A DNA stretch of 64,000 nt from positions 1,315,209-1,379,208 of the forward strand of contig CM034100.1 in the NCBI GenBank assembly GCA_019914945.1, given 5' to 3'. Shown here piece by piece: positions 24,064 to 35,560 of the stretch (its first letter is position 1; every line of letters starts with the position of its first letter). This DNA is from Typha latifolia (lineage: Eukaryota > Streptophyta > Magnoliopsida > Poales > Typhaceae). The translations under genes were made by a program, and so were the position numbers. The notes under the pieces are model-generated. The model made no database searches. It was not told where the DNA came from and saw nothing but the letters and a program-made list of their open reading frames with translations.

Positions 24064-24804
24064 TCAGACGGCGCGAGTCGATCCGTAGCACTCCGTGCAC
24101 CGCACGAGACCGTTCTCGTTGCACCACGCGCAGCTACGGAATCCGGCGCTCTTCTCGCTGTAGCACTTGTGGCTCCCGCTGCAACCGCCGCAGAGGACGA
24201 AGCCAACGCCGCCGCAGGCGTCGCAGACGCCGGCGGAGGGCGGCGCGCCGTCGACGAACTTCTTGAGCTCGCCGCTCTCGTGAAGGTGGAGGACCTCCTC
24301 GGCGCCGCCGATGTACCGGCCGCCGATGAAAACCTGGGGAAGCGCGAGGTGCTGCTTCCTGCCGAGGATGCCCTTCAGCTCGGCAAGGAACTGGGAGTCC
24401 ATGGAGAGATCTCGCTCGTCGACGGCGACGCGAAGGCCGCGGAGGAGGGATCGGACGGCGCGGCAGTCCTCGAAGGTCTTGCGGACGACGCGGAGGGATG
24501 TGAAATAGACGACGATCCGCTTCTCCTCGGGGTGCGACGAGGAGAAAGACCGCCACGATTTGAGCGCCGAGGCGGCGGAGCGGACTCGGTGGAGGAGAGG
24601 CGGCCTCGGCGACGTGCTCGGGCTCGGGCTCGGGCTCGGGCTGGCGCTGGCGCTGGCGCTTCTGCTCGGGGTGAAGTCGGCGTCGTCTTTGACGAGTTCG
24701 CCGAGATCTTTAAGGGACGAGGATGGGCAGCGAGGAAGCCGAGGTGCGGCGGCGGCGGCGGCGGCGTCGTTGCCGCGAGGGGTTCTTCCCCACGGCGGCC
24801 ACAT
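24064..24804 (-). CDS. Glutaredoxin-like protein with C-terminal CxxC zinc-finger-like repeats
   Basis: Intronless, 246 residues if translation starts at MWPPWGR (24804). An ATG 46 codons upstream is in frame but would add a Phe/Leu/Pro-rich stretch typical of a leader, so I reject it. After an Ala-rich start and a Ser/Ala/Pro hexamer-repeat region (about 48-65) comes a glutaredoxin fold at 95-187. It opens VVYFTSLRVVRKTFEDC and has the cis-Pro region LPQVFIGGRYIGGAEEV. The usual CPxC active site is absent: only Cys114, in TFEDC, lies nearby. The C-terminus has four CxxC pairs (194/197, 205/208, 225/228, 236/239) that could bind zinc. This is the known plant group resembling Arabidopsis At5g39865 and At3g28850. 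Function is poorly defined; classical thiol-disulfide activity is doubtful. Confidence 0.9.
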   Translation of the reverse strand: MWPPWGRTPRGNDAAAAAAAPRLPRCPSSSLKDLGELVKDDADFTPSRSASASASPSPSPSPSTSPRPPLLHRVRSAASALKSWRSFSSSHPEEKRIVVYFTSLRVVRKTFEDCRAVRSLLRGLRVAVDERDLSMDSQFLAELKGILGRKQHLALPQVFIGGRYIGGAEEVLHLHESGELKKFVDGAPPSAGVCDACGGVGFVLCGGCSGSHKCYSEKSAGFRSCAWCNENGLVRCTECYGSTRAV

Positions 24805-24950
24805 CAACGCGACTCCCGATGAGACGGAGAGATTGAAAAACAAAAAAAAAAAAGCGAGATTGGAGAGACAAGGAGGAGATGGGAGGAGAAAGAAGAGAAT
24901 AGGAGGAGGGGATAAAATTTTGGGGGTCCTAAATTTATCCAAGGGAGTAG

Positions 24951-25356
24951 TTCTTCTATGGTTCCTCTTATGCTAATTTTGGGGGGAATAAGAGGGGAAG
25001 CTATTCGAGTGGGTCGGTTAAGGTTGTTGGAGAAGAGGGAAGAAGAATTGGGGATGTATGGATGGGATTCCTCTTCCTATTTCCTACTAGTAATGTTTTA
25101 TTCGACCACTACATTGGTAATTAATTACTTACTTACTAACTAACTGAAGCTATTATATCTAATTAAATATTTATTGAAATTAATTTTCAAGTGAAAGGAG
25201 GAATTAGTTTGATAATATTAGTATGTGATAGGAACCTTACAATGAGTCGATCAACATCATGCGTGATCTACATGCTTGCTCTTTTCCGGCATGGTGTAGA
25301 GCAATGATGACTAGATTATTCTTCGATTGCATAATTAAAATGGAATCCAATTACAA

Positions 25357-25395
<39 letters not shown>

Positions 25396-25700
25396 GAATG
25401 GATTATTTTTCTCCAGTGCACGCAGGAGCTAACACGTGTATCCGATATATTAGAACATATGACTTACTTCTCAGGTTATACTACCAACTTAATACTTTAT
25501 TATGAAAAAAATAGAATAAGGTTGGTCAGCTACTTATCTTCCATAGCTTTATTTAGTTTATTTTTTTTATTTTATGGAAGCAAATCTTATTACTTGTAAG
25601 AGACTAAGAAAACGAAGATTTATATAATCTTATCATCATTTCTTAATAGCTTAAGAAATTATTTTCAAAATTTGGACACATCGACTTACTATTTTGATAA

Positions 25701-25731
<31 letters not shown>

Positions 25732-25785
25732 TCAATTGAAAAGGTCAAAAATACCCTGCCTGATCTAATCTCATGGACCAAGAAG
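24951..25785. other. Region between the divergent glutaredoxin-like and ubiquitin-like/LRR genes
   Basis: Non-coding and AT-rich, with an (AAT)n tract at 25358-25394 and an (AT)n tract at 25701-25722. The two genes point away from each other, so both promoters should lie here. No clear TATA box was chosen. Confidence 0.5.
25358..25394. repeat. (AAT)n microsatellite
   Basis: About twelve trinucleotide units in the shared upstream region of two divergent genes. Confidence 0.9.
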
Positions 25786-25790
25786 CAAAA

Positions 25791-25793
<3 letters not shown>

Positions 25794-25829
<36 letters not shown>
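25794..25829 (+). repeat. (GA)n tract directly before a start codon
   Basis: Eighteen GA units end two nucleotides before the ATG of the ubiquitin-like/LRR gene, so the tract forms the last part of its 5' leader. GA repeats are binding sites of plant BPC/GAGA-binding proteins. Confidence 0.85.
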
Positions 25830-25830
<1 letters not shown>

Positions 25831-25831
25831 G

Positions 25832-28376
25832 ATGGAAGTCGCAGGGGATAAATCATCTCCGGATAGTTCCACCATCACCGTCCATGTCAAATTCAGCGGT
25901 CGAACACTTCCCATCTCCCTCTCCCCCGATTCCACGGTGAGAGATCTCAAATCCCTTCTCCAACCCCTCACCAACGTGATCCCTCGCGGCCAAAAGCTCA
26001 TCTCCAAAGGTACCAAAACCCCTTAACCACTCCAAATCCCACTCCCTTTTGCTCTACAAATCTCGCTAACAACTGAACCTCTATCACAGGGAAAGTTCTC
26101 GCGGATTCGTCGAGTTTAAAGTCGCAGCAAGTCACCGATGGATCCAAGGTCATGCTAATCGCTTCTCAAGGCCTGCATCAAGGGGTAATTTCCTGTCCGA
26201 CGATGGAATCATTTAATTAGGGTTTTTTTAAAACTTTTCTGATATAATTGATAAAGTAATGATAGCATTCAGCATTCTGTCAACAAAAAAAAAAAAAAAA
26301 GCATTCAGCAATTCTGAATACCGATCTATCCTTGAGCAGGATGGTCCTATTACCAAAGAAGTAACTTCATCATCAACCAATACGAGGAGGACTTTTAATG
26401 GTAAACAGAGCCAAATCCATAAAACTGAGACAGTGTTAAACAGAAATCGATGCGATCGTTGGAAATCAACCGGTGTCGTGGCCTTGTCCGAATGCCAGTT
26501 AAAGGTATTCTCTTTTAACTATTTGCTTCATCTTTCTCTTCGCCTTCAAAATTATCTTTTGTTCTCAAGGATGGAACTCAGACACTTAATCATTAACCTT
26601 TGAACTCGTAGGAAGTTCCTGATGAAGTTTGGGCATGCGGTTCCTCAGTACGAGTATTGGACCTCGGCAATAATTTTATTCAAGAAGTGTCAATTAAGAT
26701 CAGTGCTTTGAAATCTTTGAATGTAATAATTCTTATACCACTTTTTTGGCGATTGCATTACTACTGATTCCACTTATTGAAGAACAGGTCCTTTTAGTAC
26801 ATCTTATTGGTGCAGCTGATGCTCTAATACAAAGTTTTTTGTTGTTCGGTTCTCTAGAAACTGTTCCTGAATGCAAATGATATTTTGGACGGGAAGATAA
26901 GCTGGGAAAGTTTATCATCCCTCAAGTCTTTGACAGTTCTCTCTTTAAATCAAAATCAGTGAGTGCTTCCAATGTTTTCAGTACTTCCTCGATGTCTTAT
27001 TTTTGAAGTTTGGTTTTAGTTTTAACTTATGCACTCAAGTAGTTTCTCCTTGCACTAGCAAGAGGAGAAACTATCTTAGGATAACTTTCAAGCACAATTA
27101 AGGTTTTTCTGCCTAATCTACCCTCAAACTAACTACTGAGTTGAACTTGGACCAAAAATTATTTGTAGAATGGAGTCTAAAGAGTGCTATCTTTTCTTAA
27201 TTTCTTTTTTTGCCTGTAAAGGCAACAGTGTCTTGACTATGAAAATTTTCTGCAGATTAACTGCTTTTCCTTCAACATTGGGCACACTGACTTCTCTTTG
27301 CCAACTTCATATTGCGAATAATAAACTGACAAGCTTACCAGAAGAAATAGGACTTCTGAAGCAGCTCCAAATTCTGAATGCAAGCAATAATAGGTAGTGC
27401 TAGACCTGAGGTAACTTTTTGATTCGGTGCTTGCCATGTTGTAGTTTGGTGCTTCTATATTAACGTTGTCCCAACATGGTTCTCATCTGATGGCAGGATA
27501 ACCTCATTGCCATCATCAATAGGAAATTGTCAATCTCTTATTGAGGTACTTATCTTCCATGTTTTGACACGTTTTGTTAATTGCTAGAAACTTCTATAGA
27601 ATCACAGTATCAGGAATATAATTTCATTCAGTGTTAATTGACACGCTTGCCTTGATGCTTGAATTAAGCAGATTGACTTGTCATCCAATCTCTTAGCCGA
27701 GCTACCAGAAACTTTTGGGAACCTGCACAATTTGAAGGTTTTTGTTTTCTTCTGTATGGAGTTTTTCAATTTAGCTTTTGATAGGTTGACCTGCAGTTGA
27801 AACTTGGCTAAGATTTGTCACGGGATGCAATGAGAAATTCAACTTCTATCTTTCTTGAAATCTCATATTTCTTATGAATAGGCTTTGCATCTAAGGAACA
27901 ATGGTCTTAAATCTCTACCTTCGACATTGTTCAAAATGTGTTCTCAGCTCTCTACGCTTGATCTCCATGGCACGGAAATCACAAATGATGTTCTACGGCA
28001 GGTATGGCAAGTTTCTCTTTACCATTCTCTTTTTAACTGAATGTTGGTCTAGTTGGAGTTTGCCAAGGCTTCTTCGGTTGCTACTGTTTATATATAGTGT
28101 TTTACAAACTTCTGAATCAAACAAATTTGACTCCCTTTCTCGCCCAATTTTGCTTATGTGACTACTGCTGGCAAATTCCATTAATATGAAATATCATTTC
28201 CTCTGTCCTTCAGAGGATAATCATCATTAACTGCCATGATCTTATACCTACTGTCATAGGTTGAAGGATGGGAGGAGTTTGATGAGCGTCGTCGATCAAA
28301 GCATCAAAAGCAACTTGATTTTCGAGTGGGATCAGGAGTATTTGATGAAGGTGCTGACGATGGTCGTGGCTTATAG
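25832..28376 (+). CDS. Ubiquitin-like and leucine-rich-repeat protein
   Basis: Ten exons join in frame: 25832-26009, 26090-26184, 26340-26504, 26612-26722, 26858-26958, 27256-27393, 27497-27545, 27672-27737, 27882-28001 and 28260-28376. They encode 379 residues. Residues about 15-88 form a ubiquitin-like domain (ITVHVKFSGRTLPISLSPDS, TVRDLKSLLQ, GQKLISKGKVL). A linker follows, then LRRs from about 145 to 340 with short, intracellular-type repeats (VRVLDLGNNFIQEV, LCQLHIANNKLTSLPEEI, LIEIDLSSNLLAELPETF, ALHLRNNGLKSLPSTL). The C-terminus is charged (EEFDERRRSKHQKQLDFRVG). The order matches the plant protein named LRR repeats and ubiquitin-like domain-containing protein (At2g30105 type). There is no signal peptide or membrane helix, so it is probably cytosolic. 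A role in ubiquitin-related scaffolding is inference. Confidence 0.92.
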
Positions 28377-28999
28377 ATCTTATAAAGCTTTCTTTCATGC
28401 TGATCCCAATAAATTGTCTTTTGAGTATCTTGCTAACAATTATGACAGGCCTATGCAAATTTTATTTACACTCATGAGTACTATTAATGACTTCATGAGA
28501 GAATTTTCAGCCGCAGTTGTCTGAAAATTTCTCCACATTAACAATTAGCAGACAGAATTGTGGTCAGATTATATGAGTAATATCAGACTACATGAATAAA
28601 TTTCTATTTTTGTGAAAATCACCCGGACTCTAGTATAAGTTTGTTGGCCATGATGGATGGGTTATGCGGCATTTGCTCATGTTAAACACAGTCCAGAGTC
28701 CAGACTCCCATGATAATTATGATATGGATGAGGGTTGTAAGATGTAGTACTTCATATTTTTGCATAATGCTTTGCTGTATCCTTTGCCAATATTTTGAAA
28801 AATAATCTCCAATATAAACCGTTTTACATATAGAAACATAGTAAATTGCCTTAGCTTAAACAAACGCCGGACGTTGAGAAACTCAACTCCTGCTTTCTAT
28901 CAGTAGTGCCACAATAGACGTCTTAGGATTGTAGCACTGTATCAACCGTGGGATAGTGAGATCTATTGGTATTTTCTTCTTCAAGTTCTTAATTGCAAA
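28377..28999. other. Convergent 3' intergenic space
   Basis: The 623 bp between the stop codons of the ubiquitin-like/LRR gene and REC8 should hold both 3'UTRs. No coding exon or repeat is evident. Confidence 0.55.
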
Positions 29000-31900
29000 T
29001 CACATCTTCGGACCCCTTGAAATTAAGATGTCCCCATATGGCTCTACCTGTTGGACTTTTATGAAATCATAGGTTGAAAGTACTGTACAACAAGATTTTG
29101 ATAATTGTATCAATGGAAGAATTCAGAGCAACAACATAAAAACTAGGGCATAACTCTGGTTAAAATAACAAGCGATTAATAATATTATACTAAGAACACA
29201 CACACATATACAGGGATAGAGGGAAAGAATGTTGAGTACCGCATGTCTGGTAGAATAGTTGAGCAGCCTTTGTTGGATTCATCCCAAAAGCCAGTTGGTT
29301 GAGTGATTCAGATTGCGGTGCACCTGGCGTCTCAAAGTGCAATTTTAGATGTCTGCATACAATTAGCGGTCAGGTATTAACATTATAATCTTAAGACGCA
29401 GTTTTGTATCATAGATTCTGCATCTAATAACTTTATATACGGCAATATCTGGGGGCAAACTCACGTGCGAATCGATTGGGTGATCTTGCCAATAGAATGA
29501 ACAGAGGACACAGGGCATGGGGTTGGAGTTGGTCCCGTTTCCTCCAATAATTCTGAAATAATTTGATCAGCTAAAGATGTAAGCAGATTTCCTCAACAAA
29601 AAAGAAAACAAAACAAAAAAAAAAGAGCAAGTTGATGCAGATAATATTCTCGTAAGTCTGAAATTGATATGTAGTGATCCTAGTTGGAGTTTGTATGTAG
29701 TGATTCTATTAGCCAGTATGATACAAGTAAGCCATAAACGTACCTAACTCAGGGGTCGCTCCAACCTCGGAGAGCCTTCTCATCTTAAAGTCCCTCACAT
29801 TTTGCTGCAGTGGGAAATCTTCATCAACTGGATCAAGGCTTCCGAGAGCAGTTCTTGATGATGAGTGCTGCCTTCTTTTGGACCTGTTCCATAGTTCCGT
29901 GCTGCGATAAGTTACTGTTTTTATAGTTTGCAACAAGAATTAAACAAAAAGCTAGATGCGATCTTTATAGATGGCACAGGATCACTGAAATACACCTTAC
30001 AAGTATTTAAGCAGTAAAAGTGCATACTTTAAGAATAAATAGAATTGCTATTGCAGCTACATTACTTATTGTAAAATTCTACTGACCTTCCCGATGGTAG
30101 TTGTATCTCAGGTTCCAGAGGCATGAAAGTGCCTCCAGAGCCAGAGCTAGGAATGGATCTAGAATTTCTTCCTGTTTACAGATGGCAGATTCTAATATTT
30201 TAAAGCTTACAAGAGAATGGATCCATGCCACAAGTAATTCTTGTAATTACCAGGACTCCCTGGAGTGACAAAATGGTCACTATGTAGAGTAGCATCGGAT
30301 CCTTGACTGTCCATATTCTCCAGATTTGCCCTGAGCTTCTCTATGGACATATCCAGTGGGTGGGATCCTACTTCACTCTGAAATGCCTCTGGAGGCTTCA
30401 TTTCATGAATATCGAGTTAGATGTAAATAAATACAATCAGAAATATAGATACAAGAATGTGGATTTGTCAAATGGAAATTACAAATCCGGGAAGATCTTG
30501 AGTATATAATCTCTCAGGCGGTGACTTATTTTGTTGATCTTGTGCTTGTGCTGACTTTTCACCTAAAGCAAGATTTTATTTATACACTTTCTAGGGATTG
30601 ACTAATGAAAGGATGTGAAAATATGCTAACCTGAAGGTGAATTATTAGCAGGATTCAACCGGGTATATTTCTTCCAGAGCTCAATGAGTGGGGCAGGGTA
30701 GTACAGCGCAAAAGGAAGCTGTTCTGAACTAGATATCAGTGCCACTAGTGGCAAGTCCATGAGGTTGCTTATTTTCCATGAAAGAAAAGGATTAGAAGGC
30801 TGTAGATATTTGTCAACAAGAATTAGGAGTCTTTTGGTGTAGGGAAGCAATAATATACTAATAATGACCAATGTTGCAAAGAAAGTAAGGAGCTTGGTTC
30901 ATGACAAACCTTAATAGCTCTTCGTCTTTTGGATACTAGATTTGAGGAGTCCTGAAGCCAAGTCTGGTATATGCTTCCAGGAATCATAATTTGGTCATTA
31001 TCCATGACCACCTTATAGCCATTTCTACATGCCTTCCTCTTCTGTGGTTTCTGCCTCTGTATATCCCGATATGGGAGCACGTTAACACAGTTGTACTAGA
31101 TAAATTTGCTCCTCTTTTGCAAATAGACAAGTCGTCACATATGTATCAAGTAGTTTCATTGATTTAACTTACGCATACTTTTGTCTCTTGCTGCTCTTGT
31201 TCTCTAGGCCAAATTTCTCCGAACGCACCACCTGCAGTTCAACCAGTGATCAAAGACTGGCAGGTTGAAGAGAAGGTATGGAAGTGCTTCAAGCATCCAA
31301 ATGATACCTCTACGGCTATACCTTCCAGTAGCGCTACGAATCTCTACTCTAAACTAGACTTATGAGTAACGTGAGATAACGAAAACTAGATATAGTAGTT
31401 GGCAGCTGACCAATAAATTGAAGGATAAACGAAGTCGAGCAGAAATAAATCCTGAAACAACCACCATGTGGAGATGCATTTCAAACTGGACTTCGTTTTA
31501 TTATGGGGCATTTTCATAAGCAGCTTATGTGCACCCACTCTAGCAATCCTTCAATCAAAGTGGGCGAGAGCATGTTGGGAAAAGGTGGTACCGATGCATG
31601 CATTGATACACCTGCAACATTACTCTGCATCAAGGGAGTGGAGTTGCAAAGCAGGGAGGCCAAATTACATTAACACATTCCACAGAAAGCTTATAGGCAT
31701 CACTTGGCCGAACCAAGGATGCTCAAAACCAGCCTCCAAGGACCATAGTCCTACTTTATCCATATGTTGCTAAGCATTGATGATATTAACTTTCCCAAGA
31801 GTTTGTGCGAAATATAATTGCCAAACGAATGGACCTTGTGGTGGATGCATTGGAGGAGAAGGGGCGGGGATGGAAGTGTTCTGGGCTCGTGGGGGCTCAT

Positions 31901-33486
31901 CCTGTCCCGGGGGTGATGGTACGAGCGTGCTCGGGACTTGCGGTTGATCCTGGGGTGTGAAATTGATTTGGGTCTCCTCATCTCCTATGTCAAATCTGTT
32001 AGAATTAAAGAAAAATGAGTTGAGTTGAGGCATCTTAAAAGAAAGAAAAGAGATAGTATTGACAGCGATGTAAAATTCACCTCTCAAAGCGATTGTAGAG
32101 ATCTGTCTCTGCCAAGCCCGATCCAAAATCGTCAAAGAGGGTTATATTGGCCGCTTCGGCTGAGAGATTCTAATACTAGACCATGAGAAAATAATCCAAA
32201 CCACGAGAGTAGAGCCAAACATCACTGCATGAGAGGAGAACGGACCTTGGTGGTTTTGGAAGATGTCATCATCTCCGATGTTGATGTTCACGTACAGTTC
32301 ATCCAAATCGTCCAACCGCTGCACGAAAAATTTCCAATGTTATTATAAATGTATAGCTCTTCTACTGAATTCATGTCCCCCTAAGAAGGAACAGGCAGCG
32401 ATTTCGGTTTATTAACGAGACTGTCACCGTGCGTTGGAGAAGGGGCATTCTCGTCCGAAAGAGGAGAAAATATTATTCTGGGCGTTACGTTACCATGCGT
32501 TGGAATCTGGCGCTGGCGTGGGACGCGTCCGAGAATCGCATGGGCTGCTCCACTTCCATGTCCACGTTCTCCGGGAGAGTGACAGCTTCGTACCTGCGAA
32601 TCTCACCCGTCAGATCATGATCAGACGGTCCTCAGTCCCTTACTCTGACCTCGCTAACGAACTTGATTTGCTTACTTGGCTTGGGATTTTCCTTTGGGAA
32701 GGACCGTGGGGTCGGAAGCCGGCTTAACTCTCCATGCCTCGTTGATTTCTACCTGATGACAATTTTGGAATTCAAATTTAAAATAGAAAGCTAGAAACTA
32801 ATAAGGAATTATATTAAGAAGATAAAGAAGAATAGATCAAGATGGCAATGAAAAATGAGAGGAAAATAGAGATAAATTTCGGAAGCTTCTGAAGTTACCA
32901 GAAAGCGAGTCACATCATCTGCAGGATACGGAAGAAGAAATGTAAAATTATTAGATAATCTCTGATCATTTCTACAGAGAGAAAGAGATAGAGAGTAGAG
33001 CGAACCGTAGAGAAGCTTGACCTTCCTCTCGTAAACAATTACCACACCACCTGAGAAAAGCCAATATAGATCAAAGATATAGAGACGAAAAGAGAAGACA
33101 GAAGGAGGACTATATCTGAGTTCGATTACGCCACCCATGAGAATTCCAGTGAGCCGGAGAGCCATGGGAACTGACGGGTTCAGGATCTCCTCGCTGCATT
33201 CGATCGATTCAAACACAGGGTTCAACCAGAAATAGCTCATATCGATTGTAAAGTACAAATGACAGAGAACGAGAGAGTGCTCACCAGATCTTGATGATGT
33301 CGAGCTTATCTAGCTTCCGCCGGTTCATTTTTGCGTGCATCGTCGCCGCCATCCTAGGAAATAGATATCGAACATGAAGCATAGGAGACGATGGGTTGAA
33401 GAGGAAGAAGAAGAAGAAAAGAATTATCGTTACCATATTTGTCCGAGAGGAGCTTTTCTCGCTAATAGCTGATGGGAATAAAACAT
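29000..33486 (-). CDS. REC8: Meiotic cohesin alpha-kleisin REC8 (SYN1)
   Basis: REC8 closes the SMC1-SMC3 cohesin ring in meiosis, holds sister chromatids and supports chromosome axes. Twenty exons run from 33434-33486 through 33285-33353, 33135-33193, 33006-33050, 32899-32918, 32676-32752, 32494-32593, 32246-32318, 32081-32159, 31835-31995, 31173-31231, 30910-31056, 30631-30799, 30483-30562, 30251-30395, 30087-30171, 29744-29901, 29465-29552, 29240-29352 and 29000-29082. The result is 620 residues, close to plant REC8 length. The N-terminal kleisin domain is unmistakable: MFYSHQLLARKAPLGQIW, then ATMHAKMNRRKLDKLDIIKI, EEILNPSVPMALRL and VVIVYERKVKLLYDDV. The C-terminus has the winged helix that binds SMC1 (MNPTKAAQLFYQTC, EPYGDILISRGPKM). 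MNRRKLDKLDIIK marks REC8 rather than SYN2-4. Exon 5 has only 20 nt. Exon 11 has two possible donors six nt apart. Confidence 0.95.
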
Positions 33487-33520
33487 CGTCGCCTCTTTCG
33501 ATCGTTTATTCTACTTTGGG

Positions 33521-33559
<39 letters not shown>

Positions 33560-34163
33560 CTCGAAGAAGATACGGCGGAGAAATTGTCCGGAGGAAGCAA
33601 ACGAACTTGAGAGAAGAAATAGACTGGTCGAGGGGTATACCGAGGATTTCACGCCTTTGTACGGTGACGCAGCCGCGCGAGCACTAGAATTAGGGGCTAC
33701 GAATCACGTGACAGAGAGTGCAGCTAACCGAGCGAATTATAACGACTTGCATAAAGCTCCTGGACTTATCTACAAAATATTATCAGATAAAAATAGCTGA
33801 GTGGGGGGATAAAAGCGTTGCTAACTTCATTGATGTGAAGGAGCTTTACTCTGGCCGATACTAGTACGGCGTTATTGGTGGTCGTGGTCCAGAACCAGAC
33901 AAAAGGCTCTACGTCGGAGTGCAACCACTTGCGGTGAGAATAAGAATTCAAGCCAAGAATGAGAAGTTTGCAAATAACGCCCTGCATTTAATACTCTTTT
34001 GAAACAACGCCCTACAATAAGGGTTATGTGCGAATTTTGCTTAAGAAAGAAGGCGAAACGCTCTCGATTCCCAAAATATATTTCCACGAAAGCCTTCTCT
34101 TCTTCAATCTCTCTGACGTTCGGAAAAAGCCCCTCGCTATTTTCACCCCCTTTTCTTCCTGAT
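33487..34163. promoter_or_regulatory. Shared upstream region of REC8 and the C2H2 gene
   Basis: The two ATGs are 677 bp apart in divergent orientation, so both leaders and core promoters must share this interval. It has the GA tract near REC8 and a GC-richer block at about 33560-33720. No good TATA box was found for either gene. Confidence 0.5.
33525..33556. repeat. (GA)n tract in the REC8 leader
   Basis: Sixteen GA units lie 39-70 nt upstream of the REC8 ATG and read as CT on the coding strand. They lie within the interval shared with the divergent C2H2 gene. Confidence 0.85.
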
Positions 34164-34703
34164 ATGGCGGAAGTAGAAGCCCCATCTCCATCTCCTCCTC
34201 TCGCGACGTGGTCTCATACGGGGAAACGCGGCCGCAAGACCAGTCGCCGCGCTCCGGAGCCCCAGATCCACGACATCGCTCGCTTCCTCTTATCCCTGTC
34301 CTCGTCTTCGGCTTCAACTATCGGATCCGGAGCCTTGGATCCGGAGGAAGAGACCTACGGGTCACGTGAGGCCCAGGAGCGGCGGAGGAAGACGGCCACG
34401 AAGCCGGTGGCGCGGCCGCACGAGTGCTCGCTTTGCCCTAGGAGGTTTCGCACGGGTCGGGCGCTTGGAGGGCACATGAAGTGCCACTGGGAGAGGGACA
34501 TGAAGGGGAGGGTGGTAAAGAAGAAGATGAGGAAGATTAGCTCCTTAGTATCTGGTTCGGATTTAGGGTTAGGGTTTAGTCTACAGCCTTCGTCCTCTCC
34601 TGGTTTGAATCGCATGCCGCTTCCTATCGGTGACGATGGAGGGGACGAGAGATGCTGCGCCGAGGAAATGGCGTCGCCTCCCTCACCTTTGCTGCTCCAA
34701 TAG
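34164..34703 (+). CDS. Single C2H2 zinc-finger protein
   Basis: Intronless, 179 residues from ATG 34164 (MAEVEAPSPSPPLATWSHTG). An in-frame ATG at 33999 would add 55 residues without family features, so the later start is preferred. One C2H2 finger lies at 88-108 (CSLCPRRFRTGRALGGHMKCH; Cys88, Cys91, His104, His108). Its helix carries RALGGH, a variant of the plant QALGGH motif. Basic stretches KRGRKTSRR (21-29) and VVKKKMRK (118-125) could be nuclear localisation signals. DLGLGFSLQP (134-143) loosely resembles an EAR-type repression motif. It is probably a nuclear DNA-binding regulator. Its target and exact subfamily cannot be told from the sequence. Confidence 0.85.
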   Translation: MAEVEAPSPSPPLATWSHTGKRGRKTSRRAPEPQIHDIARFLLSLSSSSASTIGSGALDPEEETYGSREAQERRRKTATKPVARPHECSLCPRRFRTGRALGGHMKCHWERDMKGRVVKKKMRKISSLVSGSDLGLGFSLQPSSSPGLNRMPLPIGDDGGDERCCAEEMASPPSPLLLQ

Positions 34704-35332
34704 CTGAAACCTTTGTTTCCTCTTCTTTGTCCTTTTTCTCCCGATAGATTGGAGAAATGATGTTTATGACCTAACAATAAGTAGACTAATATCTTTTGAT
34801 ATCTTATTAATATCTTATAGAAAGCTAACTTTGTTAGGCTACAGTACAGATCAAAGTTTTCGGCCACACTGGAGATTTTGTGCTTTGAAGGTTGTTTTCT
34901 GTAATTATATTTGGGAGTAACGTTTGCAATTAATTGTAAACATTTTAATTGGGGTATTGCATTCAATTCTCATCAGAACACCTTAAATTCTTCATCCCAG
35001 TGAAATTATCTTTTCTAGACGTAACCAAACGTGGACATATGGCATTTCAACTACAGTTATATATAACCCTGATCAATAACAGATAAAAGTATAAAATCCA
35101 AATAATAATAATAAGAGAATTTAATTGCAGAATCTCGTGAATTCCATTTCCAGGCACAGCCACAGTGGTATTAGACTAATAGCCAAACCCATCTCCCAAC
35201 TTGATCGAACCCAAGAATTCCCACCACCTAGGATTCGACTTCCACCGATAAGTCCAGCCATCCAGGACAAGAGGTCAGAAACGAGAAGAAGATACCGCGA
35301 ACAAACCAGACCTTTCTCTCCTAGCATTTTAC

Positions 35333-35365
<33 letters not shown>

Positions 35366-35490
35366 CAGAGTAAAAAGAGTTCAAAAATGTACTCCGAAAA
35401 CTAATCCTCCACTCTTTCACGATTCACATTTTAAACGCCTCTTCTACTTCCCGTTGCTTCCTTACTTACAACCTTCAAGTGCAAATGCCT
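34704..35490. other. Intergenic region with an A homopolymer
   Basis: C2H2 3'UTR, then non-coding sequence with about 24-26 A residues at 35340-35365. The part after 35450 is the promoter and leader of the first PNGase A-like gene. Confidence 0.55.
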
Positions 35491-35500
35491 TTATATATAC
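35491..35500 (+). promoter_or_regulatory. TATA box of the first PNGase A-like gene
   Basis: TTATATATAC lies 70 nt before the ATG and leaves room for a leader of about 40 nt. Sequence and spacing fit a plant TATA element. Confidence 0.55.
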
Positions 35501-35560
35501 ACGGTGAAAGCAACCCATCAGCATACAAACACCCACTACAATACCGAACTAAACATCTGA

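Noticed and set aside
24169..24822. 217-codon plus-strand frame opposite the glutaredoxin-like gene
   Set aside because: It is the antisense shadow of a GC-rich coding exon, with no family resemblance, while the minus strand has clear domains.
24064..24942. Longer start for the glutaredoxin-like protein (46 extra residues)
   Set aside because: The extra residues come from a pyrimidine-rich leader and give a Phe/Leu/Pro stretch unlike family N-termini; MWPPW is a typical start.
31468..31773. 101-codon plus-strand frame within REC8
   Set aside because: It falls in the large REC8 intron 10 on the other strand and has no family match or splice support.
33396..33800. 134-codon plus-strand frame over the REC8 start and GA tract
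   Set aside because: Composition is dominated by Lys and the GA repeat (RERERE), and it overlaps REC8 exon 1 in antisense.
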